Shown: piece after piece, positions 26,794 through 34,420 of the stretch | Layout: the number at the start of each line of letters is the position of its first letter | How positions within the stretch are numbered: the stretch's first letter is position 1 | NCBI GenBank assembly: GCA_009784625.1 | Contig: WRBI01000002.1 | Coordinates: 54,985 to 118,984, forward strand | Reading direction: 5' to 3' | Source of the DNA: Oscillospiraceae bacterium | Lineage (GTDB): Bacteria; Bacillota; Clostridia; Oscillospirales; Ruminococcaceae | Length of the DNA stretch: 64,000 bases | Translations under genes and position numbers: made by a program | Notes under the pieces: generated by a model | What the model was told of the DNA's origin: nothing | Database searches by the model: none | Seen by the model: the letters and a program-made list of their open reading frames with translations, nothing else

Positions 26794-27981
26794 TTATTGC
26801 GCCAAAACAAATTCACCGTTTTGAATCATGACTTTTGTAAACTCGCGGATAACGTCCCCGCCTTCTGTAAATCTGGTGGGCGGCTCGCCTGTTACGCCAT
26901 AATAGGCAATGTTCTCAAGCGCGTCGCGGATAGCCATCCGGTCGTCGGTGCCGCCGGCTTCTACAATTGCCTGCAAGATCATGCCGGTGGAGTCATACGC
27001 CTGGGCAGTCAAAGCACTCGGGCTTTCGCCAAAGCGCTCAACATAGCGCTCTACAAAATCTTGAACGTGCGCTGCCGGGGAGGCCGCAAAGAAAGATACC
27101 GGGAATCGCACACCCTCAACGGCGTCTCCGCCCAGGGCAATCAGGTTGTGTGTGTATGCGTTGGAGAACCCGATAATTTGAATATCCGGGTTTACCGCGC
27201 TGTACTGCACCGCAAACGGAGCCAAAGTGTTATACATGCTGACGCAGATAATAACTTGCGCGCCCGCCGCGTGCAAAGCGGTAATGGCGGGGCTGTAGTC
27301 TACCGTGCCTTCCAAAATTTCTTCGTGCCCTACCAAAGTGAGGCTGGGGTGCTCTTCAATCAGGGCGGAAACGATCTGTGACGTGCTCTCGCCCCAGTCT
27401 GTCATAATCGACAGAATCCCGATCTGTGTGTAGCCTAACTCCACCGCAATATCAAGCCCTGCCGCGGCCTCGACATTGATGACGGTGTTATTCCTGAAAA
27501 TGAATTCACCGATGGGTGAAAAGTCCGGGTGGCTGGCGGACGGGGAAATGTTGATGATTTGGTTTTCGTTGTAAGTAGGCGCGGCTGTCATGGCAACGCC
27601 GGATGCGAAGTGGCCTATAACCCCAATGATTGTGGGATCGGCCGCAATGCGCTCGGCAATTGAAGCGCCTTCTTCAAGTGAGCCCATGTCGTCAAACTGC
27701 AAAACTTCTACCCGGCGGCCAAGGACGCCGCCGGCATCGTTCCAGCTGTCAACTTGCAGCTGGGCCGCTTGCCAAAAACCCAAACCGTATTGAGCAAGGT
27801 CGCCGGTCATCGGAGCCGCGACAGCAATCCTTACAGGGGCGTCTGACGCCGCTGTTTCCCCGCCGTCACCGGCTGCCGGTGTACCTTGGGCCGCGGTTCC
27901 CCCACCATCGTTTCCGCACGCGGCAAAAACCGCGGCGACAAGTGCCAGGGCCAGGGACAAAGCGAATAGACGTTTTCTCAT
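26794..27981 (-). CDS. ABC transporter substrate-binding lipoprotein (LivK-like)
   Basis: The ATG follows AGGGAGGAAA. The 395-residue protein has a lipoprotein signal (MRKRLFALSLALALVAAVFA, then A-Cys22), a short Gly/Ala-rich linker and a periplasmic-binding-protein type I domain starting RIAVAAPMTGDLAQYG. Family features DPTIIGVIGHFASGVAM and IINISPSASHP are present. It should deliver an amino-acid-like ligand to the LivHMGF proteins encoded downstream. The pocket cannot be read without structural comparison. Confidence 0.93.
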   Translation of the reverse strand: MRKRLFALSLALALVAAVFAACGNDGGGTAAQGTPAAGDGGETAASDAPVRIAVAAPMTGDLAQYGLGFWQAAQLQVDSWNDAGGVLGRRVEVLQFDDMGSLEEGASIAERIAADPTIIGVIGHFASGVAMTAAPTYNENQIINISPSASHPDFSPIGEFIFRNNTVINVEAAAGLDIAVELGYTQIGILSIMTDWGESTSQIVSALIEEHPSLTLVGHEEILEGTVDYSPAITALHAAGAQVIICVSMYNTLAPFAVQYSAVNPDIQIIGFSNAYTHNLIALGGDAVEGVRFPVSFFAASPAAHVQDFVERYVERFGESPSALTAQAYDSTGMILQAIVEAGGTDDRMAIRDALENIAYYGVTGEPPTRFTEGGDVIREFTKVMIQNGEFVLAQ

Positions 27982-28146
27982 TAAGTTGTTTCCTCCCTTG
28001 TCAGTGTTATTTGATTAGCTAAAACAAACACACCAAGCACACCGAGCACATGGCACACCGGGTATGTCGCTCTCACAAAGTTGGGCTTGCCGCTTGCAAG
28101 GCAACTGCTGAAAGCGCCTTCAATTGCGACACAAAAATTAAGTAAA

Positions 28147-28163
28147 TGTCTCATTTTGAAACA
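28147..28163. promoter_or_regulatory. inverted repeat, possible operator of the liv-dha cluster
   Basis: TGTCTCA-TTT-TGAAACA has 7-bp arms with one mismatch and lies about 170 bp before the livK-like start and just downstream of the predicted promoter. Fis-type regulators of the AcoR/DhaR kind bind such dyads, so the cluster-encoded regulator is a candidate. Confidence 0.4.
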
Positions 28164-28189
28164 AAAATCAGAAGTACTCAGCTGTAAGA

Positions 28190-28218
28190 ATTATGACAAA
28201 GGATGATCGAAATTGCAA
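28190..28218 (-). promoter_or_regulatory. possible sigma-A promoter of the liv-dha cluster
   Basis: TTGCAA, a 17-bp spacer and CATAAT on the minus strand. The resulting 5' leader would be about 200 nt. No sigma-54 (GG-N10-GC) site is properly placed. Confidence 0.45.
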
Positions 28219-28229
28219 GTATAAACCCG

Positions 28230-28745
28230 AACTTTAAACTATTTTCCATATATTTAACATGTTAGAGAAGTGCAGATTAGCTATCTCCGCCAATCACATA
28301 AAGTGATACACAAGTTGGCTTGAAATATTTGTTTCATATTGAGACCAGAAGTCAACCGCCCTGCACACAAGCGTGTATTCTTTATTATAGCCCACCTGGC
28401 TAAAGGAGTGTTTTTTACCAGAGTATGAAAAGGTTTCGGGCTGTATTCCCACCCATTCACCGGTCAAGAGCCTGGTGCTTTTCAGCGGCTGCGTTTCGCG
28501 CGGCATCTTATACCGTGGGTTAAACACCGCAGTTTACCCAAGCTATTCTGCTATAAAGACTTCACAACTTAAAGCGGCAAACCAAAAAGTTGGAGAAGCA
28601 GCTGAAAGTAATCAAGGCAGCAGGCCACGGCGTATTCGCTCCGTTACAAGAAAAACGGACTGCACTTGAAAGCGCCAAATATAAACCAAAACACGTTGAA
28701 ATGTAAAAATCTACATTTCAACGCGTACGGTGTGGGTAAGTACTA
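28230..28745. other. gene-poor, decayed AT-rich stretch
   Basis: No convincing intact gene is seen. A 77-codon minus-strand frame (28294-28527) has no recognisable family. On the plus strand, 28580-28700 reads as a short protein tail (KKLEKQLKVIKAAGHGVFAP, then AKYKPKHVEM and a stop) without a start. The composition and position beside a flagellin remnant suggest gene debris. Confidence 0.45.
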
Positions 28746-28754
28746 TGAACACCT

Positions 28755-29273
28755 CTAATATGCGGCTAAAACCAGCTGTCTCAGCAGGCTGAGCACGCCT
28801 TGCGGCAGTTGGTTGGCCTGCGCCAGCATCGCTTGGGAGGTTTGAATGAGGATGCTGTTTGTCGTGAATGCCATCATTTCCTGCGCCATGTCGGCGTCGC
28901 GGATGGTGGATTCGGCGGCTGTCAGGTTTTCCTGTGCGATGCCAAGGCTGTTCAGCGTGTGCTCCAAGCGGTTTTGCGTCGCGCCCAGCCGGGCGCGGTA
29001 GGCCGACACCATGTCAATCGCACCGTCCAAGACGTCGATGGAGCTGTTGGCGCGCTCGCGGGTGTTGACATCGGTTCCCGCGACCGTGCGCAGGGCCGTC
29101 ATACCACCGCCAATATCCACTATCAATCCGAGCCGGTCGGTTGTCATTCGCTCAAGCTCCAGAACAACGCGCTGATCCAGGCCGCCGTTTGCACCGATCT
29201 GGGGCGTGTTGCCTGTGCGGGCGCCGCTTACCATGGGGCGGTGCCGGTTTACCAGCTCAACCACTTCGCCCAC
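28755..29273 (-). pseudogene. flagellin remnant, C-terminal half
   Basis: The 172-codon frame contains the flagellin middle block (PQIGANGG) and the complete flagellin C-terminal D0/D1 helix region, from SSIDVLDGAIDMVSAYRARL through NRLEHTLNSLGIAQENL and STIRDADMAQEM to the QAMLAQANQLPQGVLSLL end. The normal N-terminal D0/D1 half (about 140 residues) is missing and the putative GTG start has no RBS. A flagellin without its N-terminal helix cannot assemble, so this is most likely a 5'-truncated gene. No other flagellar gene is in the window. Confidence 0.8.
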
Positions 29274-29397
29274 AACCGCTGCGTCAGTGCTGCCTATAAA
29301 GCCAAGCTAAAGAAAAACGGGGTTAAGACTTCGTCGGCTCGCGAGAATATTTCTGACAATGCCAGCGGCGCATCGATTACATATTTCTCAAAAACTT

Positions 29398-30363
29398 CTA
29401 TGCGTCTAAATCGGGGGTGTATTTACACCCCAATATAGCGTGGGAATCCAACAAACAAGGGATTCCTTTTATTACAGGGTACATCAGGCGCGGTTGGGGC
29501 GCAAAGAAAACTTCGCCACAATCTATCAGACTTGTTTTCGTCAATGGGCACTGAAAGGGTGATAGGGCAATAGCCTCATCGACAGATTTATCTATAACAA
29601 TAACGGAAGTTGGGTTCAATTCGTTGAGAGAGAATGGCAACAGTTCATGTTTAATTATGTTATACCCAAGTGATTTTACGACAGTAGCAAGATTTTTAGC
29701 GTAACCGTGTGAATCCATGCGTTTTTTTGCCTTGACCCCAGCCAATTCATAGTCTGGCTCAAACAAAACTAAGAATTTTTTTGTTACTCGATATAGTTCT
29801 TGTAATATCGACATTTCATATCCGCCATTTGGCTCAATCGAATGTGCTGTATAAACAACATCAATTGCATTGTCGCATAGTGGAATAGCGGACAAATCAG
29901 CAACAAACAGTTTATGTGTGTCCGTTGTGTGTCCGTTGTGTGTCCGTTGTGTGTCCGTTGTGTGTCCGTTGTGTGTCCGTTGTGTGTCCGTTATATCTTC
30001 TTTCAAAAATTCTTTTGCAACTTTCAATCTCGACCATGAAATGTCAAATCCGTAACAACTCTCGCTTGAAATATCGATGCTTTGAATGATGCGCTTAAAT
30101 GTAGTAGCTTCTCCAATCCCCGCCTCTAAAATTGAATTAAAAGCACCTAGTTTCCTTATCTCATCAGATAATTGATCTATATATCTGTGGTAAACAGTCG
30201 GATTGTTTTTGTACGAAAGCACATACGATCCTGCTTGATAGTCGTAGCTTATGAGTATAGATTCCTTTGAGTTTTTGTCATTCACTTCATTTATGAACCG
30301 AATAATATTCCCGCCTTGCTTATAGACTTCTTCTACTTGGTTAAGTATAGAACTTTTCAGCAT
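29398..30363 (-). CDS. class I SAM-dependent methyltransferase with internal 11-bp repeat tract
   Basis: The ATG at 30363 follows GGAGGGAG by four bases. The 321-residue protein has SAM motif I (ILEAGIGEATTF near residue 78), a GFDISWSRLKVAKEFL segment, and the D/VVYTAHSIEPNGG motif. The C-terminal part resembles a Trm112-like domain (FQCPLTKTSLI ... YPVIKGIPCLL). Between motifs lies a strange insert of repeating T/H/D/G/R/N/Q residues, encoded by seven perfect 11-bp repeats. The gene is AT-rich compared with its neighbours, which suggests acquisition. Relatives often act in surface-glycan or small-molecule methylation; the substrate here is unknown. Confidence 0.8.
   Translation of the reverse strand: MLKSSILNQVEEVYKQGGNIIRFINEVNDKNSKESILISYDYQAGSYVLSYKNNPTVYHRYIDQLSDEIRKLGAFNSILEAGIGEATTFKRIIQSIDISSESCYGFDISWSRLKVAKEFLKEDITDTQRTHNGHTTDTQRTHNGHTTDTHKLFVADLSAIPLCDNAIDVVYTAHSIEPNGGYEMSILQELYRVTKKFLVLFEPDYELAGVKAKKRMDSHGYAKNLATVVKSLGYNIIKHELLPFSLNELNPTSVIVIDKSVDEAIALSPFQCPLTKTSLIDCGEVFFAPQPRLMYPVIKGIPCLLDSHAILGCKYTPDLDA
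29916..29992. repeat. seven perfect 11-bp tandem repeats in a coding region
   Basis: The unit GTGTGTCCGTT (plus strand) repeats seven times without error over 77 bp. Eleven is not a multiple of three, so gain or loss of one unit shifts the methyltransferase frame. The present copy number keeps the gene open. Confidence 0.97.
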
Positions 30364-30398
30364 ATTGCTCCCTCCAAAAATGGCATAGCTTTTATTCA

Positions 30399-30426
30399 AT
30401 TATGATTTTCTGAATTAAGTTGTCAA
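30399..30426 (-). promoter_or_regulatory. sigma-A promoter of the methyltransferase gene
   Basis: TTGACA, a 16-bp spacer and CATAAT on the minus strand, 36 bp before the ATG. Confidence 0.7.
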
Positions 30427-30510
30427 AACGCTTTATTGCTCGACTCCAATTCATGTGATATACGTTTTTTAACAGCTAATTTTGCGTTTCGACAAACGAT
30501 GGCCGTGAGC

Positions 30511-30550
30511 AAAAAAGTGTCGCGCTCTCAAAACGTGAGAACGCGACATT
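30511..30550 (-). terminator. terminator after tRNA-Pro
   Basis: A stem of GTCGCG and TCTCA blocks with one mismatch is followed on the minus strand by ACTTTTTT, 20 bp after the 3' end of the tRNA. Confidence 0.8.
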
Positions 30551-30570
30551 GGCTCCGGGGCCGTCCCCGG

Positions 30571-30647
30571 TGGTCGAGGCAACAGGACTCGAACCTGCGG
30601 CATCTTGGTCCCAAACCAAGCACTCTACCAAACTGAGCTATGCCTCG
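30571..30647 (-). tRNA. tRNA-Pro (anticodon UGG)
   Basis: The 77-nt cloverleaf has acceptor arms CGAGGCA and TGCCTCG, a D arm with AGCTCAGTTTGGTAGAG, anticodon loop TTTGGGA (anticodon TGG), T loop GGTTCGAGTCC and an encoded CCA end. Confidence 0.95.
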
Positions 30648-30826
30648 CTGCTGTGTCGCCGGCAGTGTTGAAAGCGCACGGCGACATGTCTTGTCAGTAA
30701 TACCTTCCCATGGTCATCAAATACAGTGCGTCATCTATTATAAATGATCTTTGTCAAAATTTCAAGTGCTTTTACCGCGATCGCCGACAAACCCGCGCGC
30801 GGCGCGTTTTGCGCGGTGAAAACCGC

Positions 30827-31537
30827 TCAGATCGCCGCATCGCCGCCGTTTTCAATCATTCGGTAGCCCACGCCCACTTCGGTAAGTATATATCTGGGGT
30901 CGGCCGGGTTGCTCTCAATCTTTCGCCTTAGGTTGGCCATGTTCACTCTCAAAGTGCGGTTATCGCCCGCGTATGGGCCCCACAGTTCCTTGCGCAGTGC
31001 TGTATAGGTGATGACCTTGCCGGCATTTTGCGCCAATAACATCAAGATTTTGTGTTCAGCCGGGGTTAGGTGAACCGGTTGATTATCCAGCAGAATCAGC
31101 CGCTTTTCGTGGTCGATGCAAAGTTTTCCGCCGTCAAAAAACTGAACTGGCCTGGCCGGGTCACTCAGGCGGCTTGTTGCCGGGCGCAGTGCGGTGCGCA
31201 CCCGGGCCATCAGCACACTGTTGCTAAACGGCTTGGTGACATAGTCGTTTGCCCCGCGGTCAAGCGCGGTGACAATTTCCTCCTCCGCTTGTCTGGCTGA
31301 GACAATGATGACCGGCAGGGTAGTCCATCCCCGCAGCTGACCGAGTACTTCCATGCCATCTATATCGGATAACCCGAGGTCGAGCAAAATTAAATCCGGG
31401 CAGTGGGAGGCGGCCAGCGAAAGCGCTTCCTGCCCCGTGAAAACAGGGATAACCCGGTATCCGGACGCTTCAAGCTTGGCGCACAAAAAGTCGCTGATTG
31501 GCTTTTCGTCTTCTACGATCAGGATGGTTGGTTTCAT
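30827..31537 (-). CDS. OmpR-family response regulator, KdpE-like
   Basis: The 236-residue protein has a receiver domain with the acidic pair VEDE, phosphoacceptor Asp in LILLDLGLSDIDG (about residue 53) and Lys in DYVTKPF. A winged-helix DNA-binding domain follows (RVNMANLRRKIESNPADPRYILTEVGVGYRM). The closest resemblance is KdpE. It overlaps the DUF2500 gene by ATGA and is the last gene of a kinase-DUF2500-regulator operon. No kdpFABC potassium pump genes are present in this window. Confidence 0.88.
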   Translation of the reverse strand: MKPTILIVEDEKPISDFLCAKLEASGYRVIPVFTGQEALSLAASHCPDLILLDLGLSDIDGMEVLGQLRGWTTLPVIIVSARQAEEEIVTALDRGANDYVTKPFSNSVLMARVRTALRPATSRLSDPARPVQFFDGGKLCIDHEKRLILLDNQPVHLTPAEHKILMLLAQNAGKVITYTALRKELWGPYAGDNRTLRVNMANLRRKIESNPADPRYILTEVGVGYRMIENGGDAAI

Positions 31538-31899
31538 GGCTGCTTTGTCTCCTCCGGTGCTTTTTGGGCGGGAGATGATGGCTGCCGCCGAAAAAACTGG
31601 CGGCGGCTACCCTGAAAGATAAGGGTTCCACAGTCACCGACTGCCAGCAAATCGCCCTCGTGAAATGGGACACGGAACACTTTTTCCTCGCCGGTTTGTG
31701 TAAGTTCAAAAGTTATCACACACGCCCGGTTGACCATTATCTTGCCGCGTCTCGTAGCCGGCTCTCTATGGTTTGATATCACCCGCGCCGGAACAGAAGT
31801 GACAGGCTGTGCGTTGTTGCGGATATACTCCCGAATCCCCCAAAGTGCCGCGACAAGAATGATCACAGACGTAAGTGGAATGGTTATCTCGATGGGCAT
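31534..31899 (-). CDS. DUF2500-like small membrane protein
   Basis: The 121-residue product has one N-terminal membrane helix (TSVIILVAALWGIREYI) followed by a small beta domain with VTFEL-type and GDLLAVGDCGTLIFQGSRRQF sequence, which resembles DUF2500 proteins. Function is unknown. It sits between a sensor kinase and its response regulator, with 15 bp and a 4-bp overlap at its two ends, so it may be a membrane accessory of that signalling pair. Confidence 0.7.
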   Translation of the reverse strand: MPIEITIPLTSVIILVAALWGIREYIRNNAQPVTSVPARVISNHREPATRRGKIMVNRACVITFELTQTGEEKVFRVPFHEGDLLAVGDCGTLIFQGSRRQFFRRQPSSPAQKAPEETKQP

Positions 31900-31914
31900 A
31901 TGTTTCCGCCTCTC

Positions 31915-33183
31915 TTAAACCGGCAGCGCAAACGTGACCCGCGCGCCCTGACCGGACAGGTTTTCGGCCACAATGATCCCGCCGTGCGCCTCGACGATGG
32001 TCTTGCAGATGGAAAGCCCGATGCCCAGTCCCCTGGCTGTGTCTTCGCCCTGCCCGCTTTGCCGCTCGGGGCGCAGTTCAAACAGGTGGGGCAGTATCCG
32101 CTGCGGGATTCCCGGGCCGTTGTCGGCCACACTCACCTCAGCCAGCTTTCGCTCGCGTACGGTTACCTCATTCATAGTGATGACGATTTTGATGCCCAAC
32201 CCGCCGTGGCGCAGACAGTTATCCAACAGGTTGTTGAGCAGCTGGCCGACCAGCAAAGCGTCCATCCGGGCAAAGAGCAGGCGGTCGGCCTGCCGGATAT
32301 TGATGTCCACTTGCGGGAAGCGCTTTCGAAAGACCGCAGCCGCCTGGCCGACCACTTCTTCCAGCGCTTCTTCGGTCTTTTCGATCCGCATCTGATTTTG
32401 CTGAATCCGGGTGATCGAAAGTACATTTTCGACCATTCGCAGCAGCCACTGCGCATCCGATTGAATCCCCTCAATCAGTTGGGTCTGCCGCTGGATGGCA
32501 AAGCTGTCCCGGTTTTCGAGCAATGTCTGACTCGCGCCGATCATATTGGTCAAAGGCGTGCGCAAATCGTGGGAAATCCCGCGAAGCAAGCTGCTTCGTG
32601 CCTTTTCGGTCTCTGCGCTGACAACCGCCTCCTGCCGCTGTGCATTGACCGCCTGTACCCGCAACGCCTGGGCGGTCTGGTCGGCGATCAGCTGATAGAA
32701 CTCGCGTTCACTCGCGGTCAGCGGTTTGTCTTTGGCCGACACCCCGGCCACCCCGTAAATTACCCCGCCACAGAGCAGCGGCAGGTATTGCCCAACCGCG
32801 TCACCACAGATGGTCGTCCCCGCGCCGGTCGGCTCACCTTTCGCGCCGGAAATGGCCACGGCTTGCAATTCTTCCGGTGTGATAAACGCCTCTTCGGTGC
32901 GGTCTTCCCCTGCCTGACGAAAGTAAGGGCCGCCCTCGCGCAGGCGGCTCAGGTCGGTGAAGAGCGCGGCCGAGCGGTTCAGCTCATTTTTGAGGTAGTC
33001 GATGGCGTAGCGGGCAACGCCGGCCTCGTCCCGGCTGGAGAGCATCTGGTTGTTGACCTGATAAAGCAGCCGGGCGCGGCTTTCTTTTGCTTGGGCAAGC
33101 AGCAAGCGGCGGCGGACAAGCAAACCGACAATACATGCCGCAACCGCCGATATCAATCCAACAAAACCGATCATCCAATGCAT
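31915..33183 (-). CDS. sensor histidine kinase, KdpD-like C-terminal type
   Basis: The ATG at 33183 has GGAGG seven bases upstream. The 422-residue protein has one N-terminal membrane helix, a GAF-like domain (about 45-185), the HisKA phosphoacceptor helix (LLRGISHDLRTPLTNMIGAS) and a HATPase domain with N box NNLLDNCLRHG, DNGPGIP and GLGIGLSICKTIVEAHGG. Sequence resembles the kinase end of KdpD, but the Usp and KdpD N-terminal domains are absent. It forms an operon with the DUF2500 and KdpE-like genes. The stimulus is unknown. Confidence 0.88.
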   Translation of the reverse strand: MHWMIGFVGLISAVAACIVGLLVRRRLLLAQAKESRARLLYQVNNQMLSSRDEAGVARYAIDYLKNELNRSAALFTDLSRLREGGPYFRQAGEDRTEEAFITPEELQAVAISGAKGEPTGAGTTICGDAVGQYLPLLCGGVIYGVAGVSAKDKPLTASEREFYQLIADQTAQALRVQAVNAQRQEAVVSAETEKARSSLLRGISHDLRTPLTNMIGASQTLLENRDSFAIQRQTQLIEGIQSDAQWLLRMVENVLSITRIQQNQMRIEKTEEALEEVVGQAAAVFRKRFPQVDINIRQADRLLFARMDALLVGQLLNNLLDNCLRHGGLGIKIVITMNEVTVRERKLAEVSVADNGPGIPQRILPHLFELRPERQSGQGEDTARGLGIGLSICKTIVEAHGGIIVAENLSGQGARVTFALPV

Positions 33184-33204
33184 ACACATTCCTCCATGAC
33201 CACA

Positions 33205-33235
33205 AAAAGCGGAAGTGATTGCTCACTTCCGCTTA
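33205..33235 (-). terminator. terminator of the oadB-like gene
   Basis: AAGCGGAAGTGA and TCACTTCCGCTT form a perfect 12-bp stem with a TTGC loop. On the minus strand it is followed by TTTTTG. Confidence 0.85.
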
Positions 33236-33247
33236 AGTATATACTTT

Positions 33248-34411
33248 TTAGCCGAGCAGCGCAATAAATATTCCGGCAAGCAGGGCTGAGCCGATCGTGC
33301 TTGAGACAATCGGGGCCATCGCATGCATGAGCAGGTGGTTGGAGGGGTTGAACTCCTGCCCGACTTTTTGGGATACCCGCGCGGCCATCGGCATAGCCGA
33401 GACCCCGGCGTTCCCGATCAGCGGGTTGATCTGCCCGTTTGTTAATTTGCAGAGCAGTTTGGCGACCAGCACGCCGCCCACCGTCCCCATTGAAAAGGCG
33501 AACAGCCCGAGCAGGATGACAAACACAGTCCTAAAATTCAGCACCCGCTCGGCGGTAGCTGTCGCGCCCACCGAAAACCCGATTAACAAAGTCAGGAAAT
33601 AGAGCAAGTCCCCTTGCAGCATCCGAGCCACCCGGTCGGTCGCGCCGCTCTCGCGGATTAAGTTGCCCAGCATTAGCATGGACATCAGCGGCCCGGCTGC
33701 CGGTACGATCAGCAAAATGCCAACCGTCATCGCAATCGGGAAGATGATCTTGGTCTGGCGGGAAATCGCCTTGGGCGGCGGCATTACGATCACCCGCTCT
33801 TTGGGGGTGGTCAGCACGCGCATGATGGGCGGCTGAATAAGCGGCACCAGGGACATGTATGAGTAAGCCGCAATCGCGATAACCGGCAGAAGTTCGCTGG
33901 CCAGACGGTCGGTGATAAAGATGGCGGTCGGGCCGTCCGAGCTGCCGATGATGGCGATCGAGGCCGCTTCCTGCAAGGTAAAACCCGGGAAACCGGGGAC
34001 AACCCCGCTGAGCGCGCCACCCAGAAAGATGGCTCCGGCAAAAGCCATTAAAATTCCCAGCTGGCCGCCAAGGCCGATAAACGCGCTCTTGGGCGAAGCC
34101 ATAAGCGGCCCGAAATCAGTCATAGCCCCGATACACAAAAAGATCATAGGCGGGTAGATGCCCATCGCGATCCCCTGGTAGAGAAAGTAAAGCAGCCCGC
34201 CCTCGTCATAAGCCGAAAGGTTCGAAAGGGGCATATTGGCGACCATCATCCCAAAGGCGAGGGGCAAAAGCAAAAACGGCTCGTACTTCTTGATGACGGC
34301 CAGCCAGATCAGCGCGAAAGCAATCATAATCATGATCATATCCGGCACGGTCAGTTCGATAAACCCGACGCTTTCGAGAAAGCTTTGGGCAAAGCCCGCA
34401 TCTTGCGTCAT
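33248..34411 (-). CDS. sodium ion-translocating decarboxylase beta subunit
   Basis: The 387-residue membrane protein has about nine hydrophobic helices and the family hallmarks SSDGPTAIFITDRLA (the Asp involved in Na+ translocation), MGTVGGVLVAK and GNAGVSAMPMAARVSQK. OadB, GcdB and MmdB pump Na+ while decarboxylating carboxybiotin. The window has no gamma or delta subunit and no separate biotin carrier next to it, so it is an orphan here. It must pair with subunits encoded elsewhere, or act with another biotin enzyme. It follows the PRT-like gene by 9 bp. Confidence 0.92.
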   Translation of the reverse strand: MTQDAGFAQSFLESVGFIELTVPDMIMIMIAFALIWLAVIKKYEPFLLLPLAFGMMVANMPLSNLSAYDEGGLLYFLYQGIAMGIYPPMIFLCIGAMTDFGPLMASPKSAFIGLGGQLGILMAFAGAIFLGGALSGVVPGFPGFTLQEAASIAIIGSSDGPTAIFITDRLASELLPVIAIAAYSYMSLVPLIQPPIMRVLTTPKERVIVMPPPKAISRQTKIIFPIAMTVGILLIVPAAGPLMSMLMLGNLIRESGATDRVARMLQGDLLYFLTLLIGFSVGATATAERVLNFRTVFVILLGLFAFSMGTVGGVLVAKLLCKLTNGQINPLIGNAGVSAMPMAARVSQKVGQEFNPSNHLLMHAMAPIVSSTIGSALLAGIFIALLG

Positions 34412-34420
34412 GGCCGCCTC

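Noticed and set aside
28213..28229. Sigma-54 promoter (GG-N10-GC on the minus strand) upstream of livK
   Set aside because: Only the core dinucleotides fit, the rest of the consensus is absent, and the regulator lacks the GAFTGA loop.
28294..28527. 77-codon minus-strand frame as a gene
   Set aside because: No RBS, no family resemblance and located in a decayed stretch; kept only as part of the debris region.
29916..29992. Possible CRISPR array
   Set aside because: The repeat is only 11 bp with no spacers and lies inside a reading frame; it is a simple tandem repeat.
31900..33267. 455-codon plus-strand frame opposite the KdpD-like kinase
   Set aside because: Shadow of a clear histidine kinase gene with all catalytic motifs on the minus strand.
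33248..34411. Complete oxaloacetate decarboxylase operon
   Set aside because: Only a beta subunit is present; the flanking genes are a PRT-like protein and a kinase, not alpha or gamma subunits.
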